From assembly GCA_016285345.1 (NCBI GenBank), contig JAEEQN010000016.1:1-58088 (forward strand): a stretch of DNA of 58,088 bases, in the 5' to 3' direction. The notes under the pieces are model-generated. The model made no database searches, had not been told where the DNA came from, and saw nothing but the letters and a program-made list of their open reading frames with translations. Numbering within the stretch: position 1 is the first letter of the stretch; each line of letters opens with the position of its first letter. The stretch comes from Victivallales bacterium. GTDB taxonomy: Bacteria; Verrucomicrobiota; Lentisphaeria; Victivallales; UBA1829. This document shows, piece after piece, positions 49,498 through 58,088 of this stretch. Both the position numbers and the translations under genes were made by a program.

Positions 49498-52233
49498 ATG
49501 AGTCAAAATCCCAACAACAGAAACTCACTTCTGCTGTGCTTCCAGGAGATCATCAAGATGATGCCGCAGGCGGGCGACCTCAACGCCTTCCTGTCCGCGC
49601 TCGAAAACGTCGAAGACCCCCTGGAACTCTGTCTGAAGCTTGCGAACAAGTTACGGCTCGCGCCCGAAAGCCGCGGCGACGTCACCATCGAGGAACTCGC
49701 CTCCTTCTTCGGCGCGCCGATCTTCCTTCAGCTCAACAACGGCAACTGGGTGCTCTATCTCGGCATCCGCAAGCTCCTGCAGGGCGGCGTCCAGCAGGAA
49801 CGCTACGCCGTGTTCGATCCGCTGACCAAGGTCCAGGGCAAAATGCTGTTCCTCCAGAAGGACCAGCTCCTCAAATCCTGGGCGGGCAAGGCCGTCTTCA
49901 TTCGCATGGAGATGCGCGGCTGTTCGGTCGACGGCAAGCAGACCTCCCTGTACTGCCTCGCCTCCATCGTGAAGCATTACGGCGACGACACCGACGTCGG
50001 CCGCCTGATGCACGAATACGCGATCTCCGAGGACGAGCCGTCCATCCGTCTCCTCGGCAAGATCGCCGACGACCTCGACTACAAGACGAAGGAAATCCGC
50101 GTCAAGTGGGACAAGCTCGACAAGATCGGCGCGGCGTTCCCCTGCATGGCCATCAAGAAGGACGGCCGTTTCGCGGTCCTCTGCGGCGTGCGCGAGGTCC
50201 CCGAAAGCGTCGCGTATCCGAAAAACGAGGAAGACAGCAAACCGAAACTCACGACCGAGGCCCTGCTCAAGCAGTCCGCCGAGGTCGTCCCCGGCGCCGA
50301 TCCCGAACCGGAGGAAGCGAAGCAGGAAGAGGCTCCCGCAGACGATAAGCCGAAGATGGTCCAGCAGGCCGCCATCTGGGATCCCTACGTGGCCGACGGC
50401 CACCGTCCGAGCGTCGTCTTCATCAACAAGGAAGAGTGGGAGGAGAAATACTCCAACCGCGTCGTCCTCGTGAAGAAGCACTACTCGCTCGTCGACGAAA
50501 ACCAGAAATTCGGCCTCCGCTGGTTCATCCCGGAATTCTTCCGCCAGAGGACCCTGCTGGTGCAGGTCGCCATCGCCATCCTCGCCATCAGCGCCATCGG
50601 CCTGGTCGTCCCGCTGTTCTTCCAGATCGTCGTCGACAAGGTGCTCGTGAACGAAGGCGAGATCACGCTCATGACCATCGGCATCGGCGTCACGATCATG
50701 CTCTGCATCAACGCGATTCTGGAGTACCTCGAAAAATACTTCCTGCTGTACGCCACGAACCGCATCGACATCCGCCTGGCGGTGAAGACGTTCGCACGCC
50801 TGCTCAGCCTCCCGGTCGACTTCTACGAACGCATCTCGTCCGGCGTGCTCATCAAGCACATGCAGCAGACCGAGCGCATCCGTTCGTTCCTGTCCGGCAG
50901 CCTGTTCTACACCGCGCTGGAGCTCCTCTCCCTCGTGGTCTTCCTGCCGTTCCTCTTCATCTACAGCCCGGTCCTCACCGGCGTCGTGCTGCTCTTCACA
51001 TTCATGATGGCGCTGGTCATCGCGCTCCTCATCAAGCCGTTCCAGCACCGCCTCGAGGAGCTGTACATGGCGGAAGGCAAGCGCCAGGCGATGCTGGTGG
51101 AGACCATCCACGGCATCCGCACCGTGAAATCCCTCGCGCTCGAGCCCACGCAGCAGCGCAAGTGGAACGACACGGCGGCGTTCGCGATCACGCGCTATTT
51201 CCGCGTGGCACAGATCTCCATCACGGCCAAGACGCTCTCCGGACTGATCGAAAAGCTCATGTTCATCGCCATCATCTGGATCGGCGCGCTCGCGGTCTTC
51301 GACGGCACGCTCACCGTCGGCAAGCTCATCGCCTTCCAGATGCTCTCCGGGCGCGTCACCGGCCCGCTGGTCCACATCGTCGGCCTCGTCCACGAATACC
51401 AGCAGACCCTCCTCTCCGTCCGCATGCTCGGCGTCGTCATGAACTGCCCGCAGGAACAGGTCGGCGGCTCCCTCCACCACCAGCTCCAGGGCGAGCTCTC
51501 CATCGAGAACGTGAATTTCCGGTACTCCCCGGACACCCCGATGGTCATCAAGGACTTCAACCTTCACATCTCGCCCGGTTCCACCATCGGCCTCGTCGGA
51601 CGTTCCGGTTCCGGCAAGACCACGCTCACCAAGCTCATCCAGGGCCTGTATCCGCTCCAGACCGGCATCATCAAGTACGACGGCATCGACATCCGCGAAA
51701 TCGACCGCGCGTCGCTCCGTTCCGCCATCGGCATCGTGCTGCAGGACAACTACTTCTTCTACGGCACCGTCCGCGAGAACCTGTCCCTCACGAAGAAGGA
51801 CGCCACCATGGAGGAGATCATCTACGCCGCGCGTCTCGCGGGCGCCGACGAGTTCATCCAGAAGATGAGCCGCGGTTACGACTCGCTCCTCGAGGAAAAC
51901 GCCTCCAACCTCTCCGGCGGACAGCGCCAGCGCCTCGCCATCGCGCGTGCGCTCCTCCCGAACCCGCGCTTCCTCATTTTCGACGAAGCCACCAGCGCCC
52001 TCGACCCGGAAAGCGAGACCATGGTCCGGAAGAACCTGAACATGATCGCCAGAAACCGTACGGTGTTCATCATTTCCCACCGCCTCTCCGTCCTCTGCCG
52101 CGCCGACAGGATCGTGGTCATGGACCACGGCGACCTGATCGAACAGGGCACGCACAAGGAACTGATCGAACAGGGCGGCATCTACGCCGACTTCTGGAAA
52201 CAGCAAATGGGGTTTAACGAAGATGAGCAATAA
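49498..52233 (+). CDS. Type I secretion ABC transporter with two degenerate C39-like domains
   Basis: A 911-residue HlyB-type exporter, longer than usual (about 710). Residues 137-240 look like a C39-like domain, but the expected catalytic Cys position is Thr149 (in QTSLYCLASIVKHYG) and the catalytic His position is Arg224 (KDGRFAVL), so it should not cleave. Residues 40-136 resemble the second half of another C39 domain (NGNWVLYLG, VFDPLT, SWAGKAVFI). An acidic linker (about 255-300) leads to the six-helix membrane domain (340-600) and the ATPase: Walker A GRSGSGKTT, signature LSGGQRQR, Walker B LIFDEATSALD, switch SHRLS. It overlaps its HlyD partner by 11 bases. Degenerate C39 domains bind RTX-type substrates without processing them. 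Confidence 0.9.
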   Translation: MSQNPNNRNSLLLCFQEIIKMMPQAGDLNAFLSALENVEDPLELCLKLANKLRLAPESRGDVTIEELASFFGAPIFLQLNNGNWVLYLGIRKLLQGGVQQERYAVFDPLTKVQGKMLFLQKDQLLKSWAGKAVFIRMEMRGCSVDGKQTSLYCLASIVKHYGDDTDVGRLMHEYAISEDEPSIRLLGKIADDLDYKTKEIRVKWDKLDKIGAAFPCMAIKKDGRFAVLCGVREVPESVAYPKNEEDSKPKLTTEALLKQSAEVVPGADPEPEEAKQEEAPADDKPKMVQQAAIWDPYVADGHRPSVVFINKEEWEEKYSNRVVLVKKHYSLVDENQKFGLRWFIPEFFRQRTLLVQVAIAILAISAIGLVVPLFFQIVVDKVLVNEGEITLMTIGIGVTIMLCINAILEYLEKYFLLYATNRIDIRLAVKTFARLLSLPVDFYERISSGVLIKHMQQTERIRSFLSGSLFYTALELLSLVVFLPFLFIYSPVLTGVVLLFTFMMALVIALLIKPFQHRLEELYMAEGKRQAMLVETIHGIRTVKSLALEPTQQRKWNDTAAFAITRYFRVAQISITAKTLSGLIEKLMFIAIIWIGALAVFDGTLTVGKLIAFQMLSGRVTGPLVHIVGLVHEYQQTLLSVRMLGVVMNCPQEQVGGSLHHQLQGELSIENVNFRYSPDTPMVIKDFNLHISPGSTIGLVGRSGSGKTTLTKLIQGLYPLQTGIIKYDGIDIREIDRASLRSAIGIVLQDNYFFYGTVRENLSLTKKDATMEEIIYAARLAGADEFIQKMSRGYDSLLEENASNLSGGQRQRLAIARALLPNPRFLIFDEATSALDPESETMVRKNLNMIARNRTVFIISHRLSVLCRADRIVVMDHGDLIEQGTHKELIEQGGIYADFWKQQMGFNEDEQ

Positions 52234-53629
52234 TACTACGAACACCAATCTGCCCGTCAGGAGCATGAAATCCGCGCAGGATTTCCAGCCAGACGCCATC
52301 ATGCTGGAGACCCACGCGCCTCCGGTTCCGCTCCACATCATCTGGTATATCATCATCGCCCTCGTCATCGGCTTCATCGTCTGGGCATGCTACGCCCACG
52401 TCGACAAGGTCGTCGTCGCGCCCGGCAAGATCGTCACCGAGCGCCCGAACATCGTCATGAAGCCCTTCGAACGCGCCACGATCGAAAAGGTGCACGTCCG
52501 CACCGGACAGGAAGTGAAGGAGGGCGACCTGCTCTTCAGCTTCGACCAGACCAACAACAAGGCCGAGATGGAACGCATCACGGAACAGCTCAATGCGTTC
52601 CGGGCGCACCGCGACCGCCTCAAGGCGGAGATCGAAGGCTACGACAAGCCGTTCCCGCTCCCCGCGACCCCGAACACGTTCGAAATCCTCCAGCACAACG
52701 CCTTCGAGGCGCGCAAGAACTCCTACAACGGCAAGCTCCTCTCCTACGACGCCACGCTGGCGCGCTATAAGAAGACGCTGGAACAGCTCCATGTCTCCAT
52801 GGAGAAGTTCGAGGCGCGCAAGGGCAAGCTCGACGAGATCGAGGACATGATGAAGGGCTTCGAGGACTCCCGCGTGGTCAGTCTCCGCGACTACCTGAAC
52901 ATCCAGGTCCAGGTCATCGAGACCGCCATCTCCGTCGACCAGCAAAAGGTCTCCATCGTCGAAAACGAACAGGCGATCAAGTCCGTCGAAGCGGAACGCG
53001 ACGCTTTCATCAGCGACTGGCGCCGTCAGGTCTACGAGGACCTCGTCGAGGTCGACCGCAACATCAGCTCCCTGGAACAGCAGCAGGTCCAGACGAAGCA
53101 GATGGTCGAGTACACCGAACTCCGCGCGCCGTGCGACGCCGTCGTTCACGAGATCGCACCGTTCCAGGAAGGCTCCGCGGTCCGCGAGGCGGAATCCCTG
53201 ATCACCCTGATCCCGCTCAGCGACCAGATCGAAGTCGAAGTCAACATCCCGGCCAAGGACATCAGCTGGGTGCGCGTCGGCCAGACCTGCCGCGTCAAGT
53301 TCGACACCTATCCCTTCCAGCAGTGCGGCACGCGCGACGGCAAGATCACCTACATCTCCGAAGACGCGTTCACCGGCAACGAACGGATGATGACCGAGGA
53401 CAGCATGATGAGCGACGCCGGCGGCCGCCTCAGCAAGATGGCGCGCGGCGCGACCTATCAGGCGCGCATCCTGCTCGAACCCGGCGATTTCCGCGGATGG
53501 GCAAAGGGCGCGAAGATCCGTCCCGGCATGACCGTCAACGCCGAGATCAAGGTCGGCGACCGCACCGTCATCAACTACATCATCAACCCGTTCGTCAAGG
53601 CCCTTGACGAATCCATCCGCGAGCCGTAA
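52223..53629 (+). CDS. HlyD-family membrane fusion protein of the type I exporter
   Basis: A 468-residue periplasmic adaptor with one membrane helix near residues 38-58 (IIWYIIIALVIGFIVWA), a half-lipoyl motif (GKIVTERPNIVMKPFERATI then VRTGQEVKEGDLLFSFD), a long coiled-coil hairpin from about 105 to 300, and the beta-barrel end (LRAPCDAVVHEIAPFQEGSA split here). It bridges the ABC protein to a TolC-like outer membrane channel, which is not encoded in the window. It starts inside the end of the ABC gene and ends before a terminator. Confidence 0.93.
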   Translation: MSNNTTNTNLPVRSMKSAQDFQPDAIMLETHAPPVPLHIIWYIIIALVIGFIVWACYAHVDKVVVAPGKIVTERPNIVMKPFERATIEKVHVRTGQEVKEGDLLFSFDQTNNKAEMERITEQLNAFRAHRDRLKAEIEGYDKPFPLPATPNTFEILQHNAFEARKNSYNGKLLSYDATLARYKKTLEQLHVSMEKFEARKGKLDEIEDMMKGFEDSRVVSLRDYLNIQVQVIETAISVDQQKVSIVENEQAIKSVEAERDAFISDWRRQVYEDLVEVDRNISSLEQQQVQTKQMVEYTELRAPCDAVVHEIAPFQEGSAVREAESLITLIPLSDQIEVEVNIPAKDISWVRVGQTCRVKFDTYPFQQCGTRDGKITYISEDAFTGNERMMTEDSMMSDAGGRLSKMARGATYQARILLEPGDFRGWAKGAKIRPGMTVNAEIKVGDRTVINYIINPFVKALDESIREP

Positions 53630-53646
53630 CACGCTCTGCGAATACT

Positions 53647-53672
53647 GCGGACGCATCTGTCCGCGATTTTTT
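53647..53672 (+). terminator. Terminator of the type I secretion operon
   Basis: GCGGAC (53647-53652) pairs with GTCCGC (53659-53664), then GATTTTTT. Confidence 0.85.
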
Positions 53673-53809
53673 CCGCCGCTTCCGTTTCCCCGGAGGCGGC
53701 GGATTCTTCTGCACATTCAGGAGGGAACATGGATGCCGCATCGCCGTTGCTTTCCAGTGAAAAACCAGTGGAAAACCGTGATTTTTCCGGACAAAATCCG
53801 GTTTCCGGC

Positions 53810-53837
53810 TTGACTTTTCCGGCAGACGCGGTATATT
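53810..53837 (+). promoter_or_regulatory. Promoter of rpmA
   Basis: TTGACT (53810-53815), 16-base spacer, TATATT (53832-53837), about 55 bases before the ATG. Confidence 0.75.
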
Positions 53838-53891
53838 AATATCCTGTTTCTTGTATCTGAATATCAACCTTATATAATTTGGAGAACGAAA

Positions 53892-54173
53892 ATGGCACAT
53901 AAAAAAGGCCAGTCCAGCAGCCGCAACGGCCGCGACAGCAAACCGAAAATGCGCGGAGTGAAAGCCTACGGCGGGCAGTTCGTCACCGCGGGCAGCATCA
54001 TCGTCAGACAGTGCGGAACGCACATCCATCCGGGCAAGAACACCGGCCTCGGCCGCGATTTCACCATCTTCGCCCTGTGCGACGGTCACGTCAAATTCAA
54101 CAAAAGCGCGAAGAGATCCGTGGAAATCCTCCCCATCGCGGAAACGATCCCCGCGGAGGCCGCTCAGGCGTAA
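53892..54173 (+). CDS. rpmA: 50S ribosomal protein L27
   Basis: A 93-residue bL27, the subunit protein whose N-terminus reaches the peptidyl transferase centre. The start [16 protein letters not shown] is the conserved end, here without the Firmicutes-type cleavable leader. [21 protein letters not shown] and [14 protein letters not shown] follow. Ribosome binding site TTTGGAGAACGAAA. rplU (L21), normally directly upstream, is missing; a secretion operon sits there instead. A terminator separates rpmA from obgE. Confidence 0.96.
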   Translation: MAHKKGQSSSRNGRDSKPKMRGVKAYGGQFVTAGSIIVRQCGTHIHPGKNTGLGRDFTIFALCDGHVKFNKSAKRSVEILPIAETIPAEAAQA

Positions 54174-54212
54174 TGCCCGCGGCGTCCCATCTTCTTCTTT
54201 TTGTTCCTCCTG

Positions 54213-54247
54213 CCCCGGTATGCGCTGTCGTTTGCCGGGGTATTTTT
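54213..54247 (+). terminator. Terminator between rpmA and obgE
   Basis: CCCCGG (54213-54218) pairs with CCGGGG (54235-54240), then TATTTTT. It may be partial, letting some transcripts run into obgE. Confidence 0.7.
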
Positions 54248-54311
54248 GTAACAACGGCGCGGGAACCGCGGATCCGCTTCCTTACCGCGCGCACATCAGG
54301 TAACGCATCTT

Positions 54312-55346
54312 ATGTTTGTCGATCGCGCTGAAATCACTGTCAAGGCCGGAAACGGCGGCAACGGCTGCTGCAGCTTCCGCCGCGAGGCGTTCGTCCCGAA
54401 GGGAGGCCCCAACGGCGGAGACGGCGGAGACGGCGGGGACGTCATCTTCGTGGCATCCACCGGCGAACTCACGCTTTCCGATTTCGTCTTCAACCGCCAT
54501 TTCTCCGCGGAGAACGGCGGTGACGGACGCAGCAAGGACATGCACGGACGCCGCGGGCAGAACCTCGTCATCAAGGTCCCGCTCGGCACCATCATCCGCA
54601 ACAAGGAGACCGGCGACGTGCTGGCCGACATCGACGAGGCCGGAGCCGAGGTCGTCATCGCAAAAGGCGGACACGGCGGACGCGGCAACGCGCGTTTCGC
54701 CACGCCGTCCAACCGCGCTCCGCGCGAACACGAACCGGGCGAAGTGACCGAGCCGCTCGAACTCGGTCTGGAACTGAAGCTCATCGCCGACGTCGCGCTC
54801 GTAGGCTACCCGAACGCCGGAAAATCCACGCTCCTCAGCCGCATTTCCAACGCGCACCCGAAAGTCGCCGCCTACCCGTTCACCACGCTCCACCCCGTCA
54901 TCGGCGTCATGGAGTACCCCGACTTCCGCAAGGTCACGGTCGCGGACATCCCCGGCCTCATCGACGGCGCGCACCTCAACAAAGGTCTCGGGCACTATTT
55001 CCTGCGCCACATTGAGCGCACCAAGCTCCTGATCTACCTCGTCGACCTCGGCGGCGTGGACGGGCGCGACCCGAACGACGACATCCGCATCCTCAAAAAC
55101 GAGCTGGATGCCTACATGGAGGGCCTGAGCTCCCGCGCGAAGATCGTGCTCGCGAACAAGACCGACCTCGTGGAGAACCAGGACGTCATCGACGACTTCA
55201 TCCTGAACGCCGAGGACGGCCTTGAGGTCATCCCGATCAGCGCGAAGAACGACGCCTCCTTCGAACAGGTCAAACAGCGCATCCGCGAACTGCTCGACGA
55301 ACTCGCCGCGCAGCAGCAGGCGGAGGAATGGAAGAGGTCCCTGTAA
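54312..55346 (+). CDS. obgE: GTPase Obg
   Basis: An essential GTPase linked to 50S assembly and stress signalling. The 344-residue protein has the glycine-rich Obg fold at the N-terminus (KAGNGGNGCCSFRREAFVP, GGPNGGDGGDGGDV, AKGGHGGRGNARF) and the G domain: GYPNAGKSTLL, the switch region FTTLHPVIG, DIPGLIDGA, NKTDL and SAKN. The C-terminal OCT domain found in some Obg proteins is absent. No promoter is obvious in the 138 bases after rpmA. The next gene starts 3 bases after the stop. Confidence 0.96.
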   Translation: MFVDRAEITVKAGNGGNGCCSFRREAFVPKGGPNGGDGGDGGDVIFVASTGELTLSDFVFNRHFSAENGGDGRSKDMHGRRGQNLVIKVPLGTIIRNKETGDVLADIDEAGAEVVIAKGGHGGRGNARFATPSNRAPREHEPGEVTEPLELGLELKLIADVALVGYPNAGKSTLLSRISNAHPKVAAYPFTTLHPVIGVMEYPDFRKVTVADIPGLIDGAHLNKGLGHYFLRHIERTKLLIYLVDLGGVDGRDPNDDIRILKNELDAYMEGLSSRAKIVLANKTDLVENQDVIDDFILNAEDGLEVIPISAKNDASFEQVKQRIRELLDELAAQQQAEEWKRSL

Positions 55347-55348
55347 CC

Positions 55349-56083
55349 ATGCCGGACCTCGGAGGCAGACGTGTTTTGATCACCGGCGCGGCGCAGCGCC
55401 TCGGATCGGTCATCGCGCGCGCGTTCGCCGATTGCGGAGCCGCCGTCATCGTGCACTGTTTCCGGTCAAAAGACGAAGCCGAAAAACTCGTCGCCTCTCT
55501 GCCCCCCTGCCCTGCTCCGTTTCACCATGAAGCCGTTTCCTGCGACCTCGCCGACCTCGACGCCGTGCGCCGCATGGCGGAGGCCGTCGGTCCGGTCGAT
55601 TGCCTCGTGAACAACGCCGCGATGTGGATTCGCGGGGACGCGCCTCAAATCGAACTTGACCGACAGGAGGCGGTGAACCGCCTCGCACCCTGCGAACTCA
55701 TCCGTCGTTTCGCCTCGCTCCGTCCTGATGAACACGAGTTCTCCGCCGTCAACATCCTTGATGCCGCGACGCTTTCCACGAACTCAGCTCCGGCCTCGCC
55801 TTACGCAACCGCGAAAGCCGCCCTCCGCCGCGACACGCTTGCGCTCGCCCGCGAGCTCGCCCCTCATGTCCGCGTCAACGCCGTCGCGCCCGGTCCGGTC
55901 TTCGCTCCGCGCGAACTCGGCGGCGCCGGCATGAAACATATCCCCGCCACGCTCCCGCTCAAACGTCCCGTCGCGCCCGAAGACATCGCGCGCGCGGTCG
56001 TCTTCCTCGCCTCGGCCCGGTCCGTCACGGGCGCGGTCCTCCCGGTCGACTGCGGCCAGTCCCTTCTTTTCCAGCAACCATGA
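55349..56083 (+). CDS. SDR-family oxidoreductase, pteridine reductase-like
   Basis: A 244-residue NAD(P)H-dependent short-chain dehydrogenase. The Rossmann loop is TGAAQRLGS near residue 11, with an Arg right after the glycines as in pteridine/dihydromonapterin reductases. CLVNNAAMW holds the NNA motif, and the catalytic Tyr-x3-Lys is in SPYATAKAAL. A Ser equivalent precedes it in STNSAPAS. The end, PVDCGQSL, is typical. I chose the ATG at 55349 because the conserved fold starts there; an ATG at 55328 would overlap obgE. The pteridine assignment is tentative; no folate gene is adjacent. Confidence 0.78.
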   Translation: MPDLGGRRVLITGAAQRLGSVIARAFADCGAAVIVHCFRSKDEAEKLVASLPPCPAPFHHEAVSCDLADLDAVRRMAEAVGPVDCLVNNAAMWIRGDAPQIELDRQEAVNRLAPCELIRRFASLRPDEHEFSAVNILDAATLSTNSAPASPYATAKAALRRDTLALARELAPHVRVNAVAPGPVFAPRELGGAGMKHIPATLPLKRPVAPEDIARAVVFLASARSVTGAVLPVDCGQSLLFQQP

Positions 56084-56096
56084 AAGGCTTCCGAAC

Positions 56097-57137
56097 ATGA
56101 AACATTTTGTGTTCCACCTCATTTCCGTCATACTTCTGATCGTCCTTTTCCTGATCACGCTCGACCTCACCCGCGCCAAACAGGTCTCGCAGAAGGAGAT
56201 CGACGAGCTCACGAAGAAATACGCTGCAACCGAACAGACGCTGGAAAAAGAACGCGCGGACGCCGCCGCAAAAGCGGAAAAAGCATCCGCGGACAATACC
56301 CGTCTTGAGGCGGAAAAGAAGGATTTGCAGGAAAAGCTCGCCATCCTGGAGGAATCCGTCTCCGAAATGGGACGCAGTTTTCAGGTCGTTTCCGCGCGCG
56401 ACGTGAAGATGCTCGGCCTGACGTTCGAGCAGACGCCGCGCTCCGACGCGGACGCAGCCGCGGCCGTCGATCTCGCCGACTCGGTGAAGGACGCCACGCC
56501 AGAGACGTTCAGGACCGCCGCCGAGACCGCGCTCGCGGCACGGATCGCCGCCTCGCGCGAACTCGTCCTGGACGCCGAATCCGGCTACATCGTCGATCCG
56601 CTCGCCGCCGTCGTCGAGACCGCCGCGAAGGCCGCGAATCTCTCCGCCTCCACCACGGTCTTCTGGGACATCTCCCGCAAGACCTTCCGGTCCGAGGTCG
56701 CCGTCTCCGATCCCGCGAAGAAAGCCCCGTCCGCCGTCGTTTCCCTCGGCGTCAACCCGAAAACGCTCCGCAACACCGCGTTCCAGATGTCCCCGAAGAC
56801 CACCGTCTTCCCGTTCACGGACATCTCGCTGCTTTCCCGCAACGGCGTCGACCTCTTCTCCCGCACTGCGTCCATCCCCGTCGGCGGCCTCTACGTGCAT
56901 TATTTCCGCGTGTACAGCAAGGCCCCGTGGGTCCTCGAATACGTCTTCCCGGACAACCTCGAGCCCGAATCCGTGAACATGAACCTGCTCCCGCTCACGC
57001 CCGGCTCGTCCATCACGTCCTCCGTCTCCGGCAGGATCTTCACGTTCCAGATCGACGTGAAGGACAGCGGCTCCGACTTCCTCGTGATCGCCGACAAGCC
57101 CTTCTTCCCCGTCCAGGCCTCCGTCCGCCTGAAGTAA
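56097..57137 (+). CDS. Membrane-anchored coiled-coil protein of unknown function
   Basis: A 346-residue protein. Residues 4-24 form one membrane helix, with the rest predicted outside the cytoplasm. Residues 30-95 are a heptad-rich coiled coil (KEIDELTKKYAATEQTLEKE and onward). The remaining 240 residues look like two beta-rich regions, ending PFFPVQASVRLK. I do not recognise a family. It starts 13 bases after the SDR gene, with AAAGGCTTCCGAAC ahead of the ATG, so it belongs to the obgE-SDR run. It could be an envelope structural or scaffolding protein, which is inference. Confidence 0.75.
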   Translation: MKHFVFHLISVILLIVLFLITLDLTRAKQVSQKEIDELTKKYAATEQTLEKERADAAAKAEKASADNTRLEAEKKDLQEKLAILEESVSEMGRSFQVVSARDVKMLGLTFEQTPRSDADAAAAVDLADSVKDATPETFRTAAETALAARIAASRELVLDAESGYIVDPLAAVVETAAKAANLSASTTVFWDISRKTFRSEVAVSDPAKKAPSAVVSLGVNPKTLRNTAFQMSPKTTVFPFTDISLLSRNGVDLFSRTASIPVGGLYVHYFRVYSKAPWVLEYVFPDNLEPESVNMNLLPLTPGSSITSSVSGRIFTFQIDVKDSGSDFLVIADKPFFPVQASVRLK

Positions 57138-57184
57138 CAGGACGCACGCTTCAGTCCGAACCTCCATATTTTTGTAAAACGCAG

Positions 57185-57213
57185 TTGAAAAATACGGCGG
57201 AAACGAGTATATT
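57185..57213 (+). promoter_or_regulatory. Promoter of argG
   Basis: TTGAAA (57185-57190), 17-base spacer, TATATT (57208-57213), about 50 bases before the ATG. Confidence 0.78.
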
Positions 57214-57264
57214 GTTTGGATAGCTTTTTTCCGACCAACCAACAACATTTGAGGAGTTTATCCC

Positions 57265-58088
57265 ATGAAAGTCGTAGTCGCTTACTCCGGAGGACTTGAC
57301 ACCTCCGTCATCGTGAAATGGGTCAAGGAGACCTACAACGCCGAAGTCATCGGTTACTGCGCCGACGTCGGACAGGCCGAAGAGACCTCCGGAGTCGAAC
57401 AGAAGTGCATCAATACGGGCGCGACCAAGTGCTACGTGGAAGACCTCACCGAGGAATTCGCCCGCGACTTCATCTTCCCGATGATGCAGGCCAACGCCAT
57501 CTACGAAGGCAACTACCTCCTCGGCACCTCCATCGCACGCCCGCTCATCGCCAAGCGCCTCGTCGAGGTCGCCAAGGCCGAGGGCGCGGACGCCATCTGC
57601 CACGGTGCGACCGGCAAAGGCAACGACCAGGTCCGTTTCGAGATCAACGCGAACGCCATCGACCCGTCCATCAGGATCATCGCCGCCTGGCGCGATCCGA
57701 ACTGGCATTTCCGTTCCCGCTCCGAAATGATCGAATACGCCCACAAGAACAACATCCCCGTCTCCAGCACGCTGAAGAAGCCCTACTCCATGGACCGCAA
57801 CCTCCTGCACATCTCGTTCGAGGGCGGCATCCTGGAGGATCCTTGGCAGGAATGCCCGGAGGACATCTCCGTGATGACGAAGCCGCTCTCCCAGGCCGCC
57901 AACGAGCCGGAAGACGTGATCATCGAGTTCGAAAAGGGCGTCCCGGTGAAGGTCAACGGCGAAGCGCTTTCCCCCGCGAACATCATGCGCAAGCTGAACG
58001 AGCTCGGCTCCAAGCACGCGGTCGGCCGCGTCGACATCGTCGAGAACCGTTTCGTGGGCATGAAGTCCCGCGGCGTGTACGAGACCCC
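57265..58088 (+). CDS. argG: Argininosuccinate synthase (partial, cut by the window end)
   Basis: Joins citrulline and aspartate with ATP in arginine synthesis. The first 274 residues are present: the PP-loop [16 protein letters not shown] at the N-terminus, [15 protein letters not shown], and [13 protein letters not shown] (split here as family blocks), SRSEMIEYA, and [10 protein letters not shown]. The frame is still open at the last base, so roughly 120 residues are missing. The start follows GAGGAGTTTATCCC. No argH or other arginine gene is in view. Confidence 0.95.
   Translation, partial: MKVVVAYSGGLDTSVIVKWVKETYNAEVIGYCADVGQAEETSGVEQKCINTGATKCYVEDLTEEFARDFIFPMMQANAIYEGNYLLGTSIARPLIAKRLVEVAKAEGADAICHGATGKGNDQVRFEINANAIDPSIRIIAAWRDPNWHFRSRSEMIEYAHKNNIPVSSTLKKPYSMDRNLLHISFEGGILEDPWQECPEDISVMTKPLSQAANEPEDVIIEFEKGVPVKVNGEALSPANIMRKLNELGSKHAVGRVDIVENRFVGMKSRGVYET

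Overview
The window is 58 kb of a GC-rich, Gram-negative-type bacterial chromosome with a visibly AT-rich accessory stretch near the left end. Several features together suggest an anaerobic member of the PVC group, most likely Lentisphaerota (Victivallis-like): a DUF1559-type pseudopilin with an FTLIELL prepilin N-terminus, an FG-GAP/beta-solenoid surface protein, a GH115/GH3/CE1 set for xylan, a NifU-like scaffold next to a GGGtGRT protein, BamE-like and other lipoproteins, and a HlyB/HlyD exporter. The taxonomic call is inference; there is no rRNA in the window.

Layout. 0.2-1.7 kb: a secreted CE1-type esterase. 1.7-7.2 kb: an AT-rich accessory region on the minus strand. It holds a decayed stretch, a tight three-gene cassette (an unrecognised 186-aa protein, a DUF1828-like protein, and a 438-aa protein with an R-N-x5-H HEPN-like motif) under one promoter with a perfect palindrome in its spacer, and a lantibiotic-immunity-type ABC exporter pair. 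7.5-13.4 kb: a DUF4143 ATPase, tRNA-Ala, a GMP synthetase lacking its glutaminase half, and an 876-aa beta-solenoid/FG-GAP protein with no signal peptide. 13.9-18.1 kb: dxs, tRNA-Gln, two identical tRNA-Gly genes, a small lipoprotein, a GGQ release-factor-like protein and a repeat-rich surface protein. 18.4-25.1 kb: a cytoplasmic GH3 enzyme, then the minus-strand group etfB-etfA-acyl-CoA dehydrogenase-rpoZ-purE. 25.3-29.0 kb: two tandem ArnT-like glycosyltransferases. 29.3-32.9 kb: NifU-like scaffold, GGGtGRT protein with a lysine-rich tail, and Der GTPase. 33-37.5 kb: pseudopilin, GH115 alpha-glucuronidase, DUF2442 protein. 37.6-42.7 kb (minus): S41 protease, BamE-like lipoprotein, proC, NfeD-like protein, then a MATE exporter. 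43-47.5 kb: a sugar ABC importer whose binding protein is an in-frame tandem duplication. 47.7-49.3 kb: YbjQ-YbjQ-PrsW operon. 49.5-53.6 kb: a type I secretion ABC protein with two degenerate C39-like domains, and its HlyD partner. 53.9-58.1 kb: rpmA, obgE, an SDR enzyme, an anchored coiled-coil protein, and the start of argG (cut by the window edge).

How the parts may work together. The secreted esterase, GH115 and GH3 enzymes together can remove acyl and glucuronyl groups from xylan and trim oligosaccharides, and the duplicated-SBP importer could feed sugars in. The HlyB/HlyD exporter lacks a linked substrate, and the signal-less FG-GAP protein is a plausible one. Promoters are very uniform: TTGA(A/C/T)N followed by 16-17 bases and TATATT occurs in front of most transcription units, including the AT-rich cassette, so that cassette is likely readable by the host polymerase. 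The best candidate for an undescribed system is the three-gene HEPN-like/DUF1828-like cassette at 2405-5155 with its palindromic operator.
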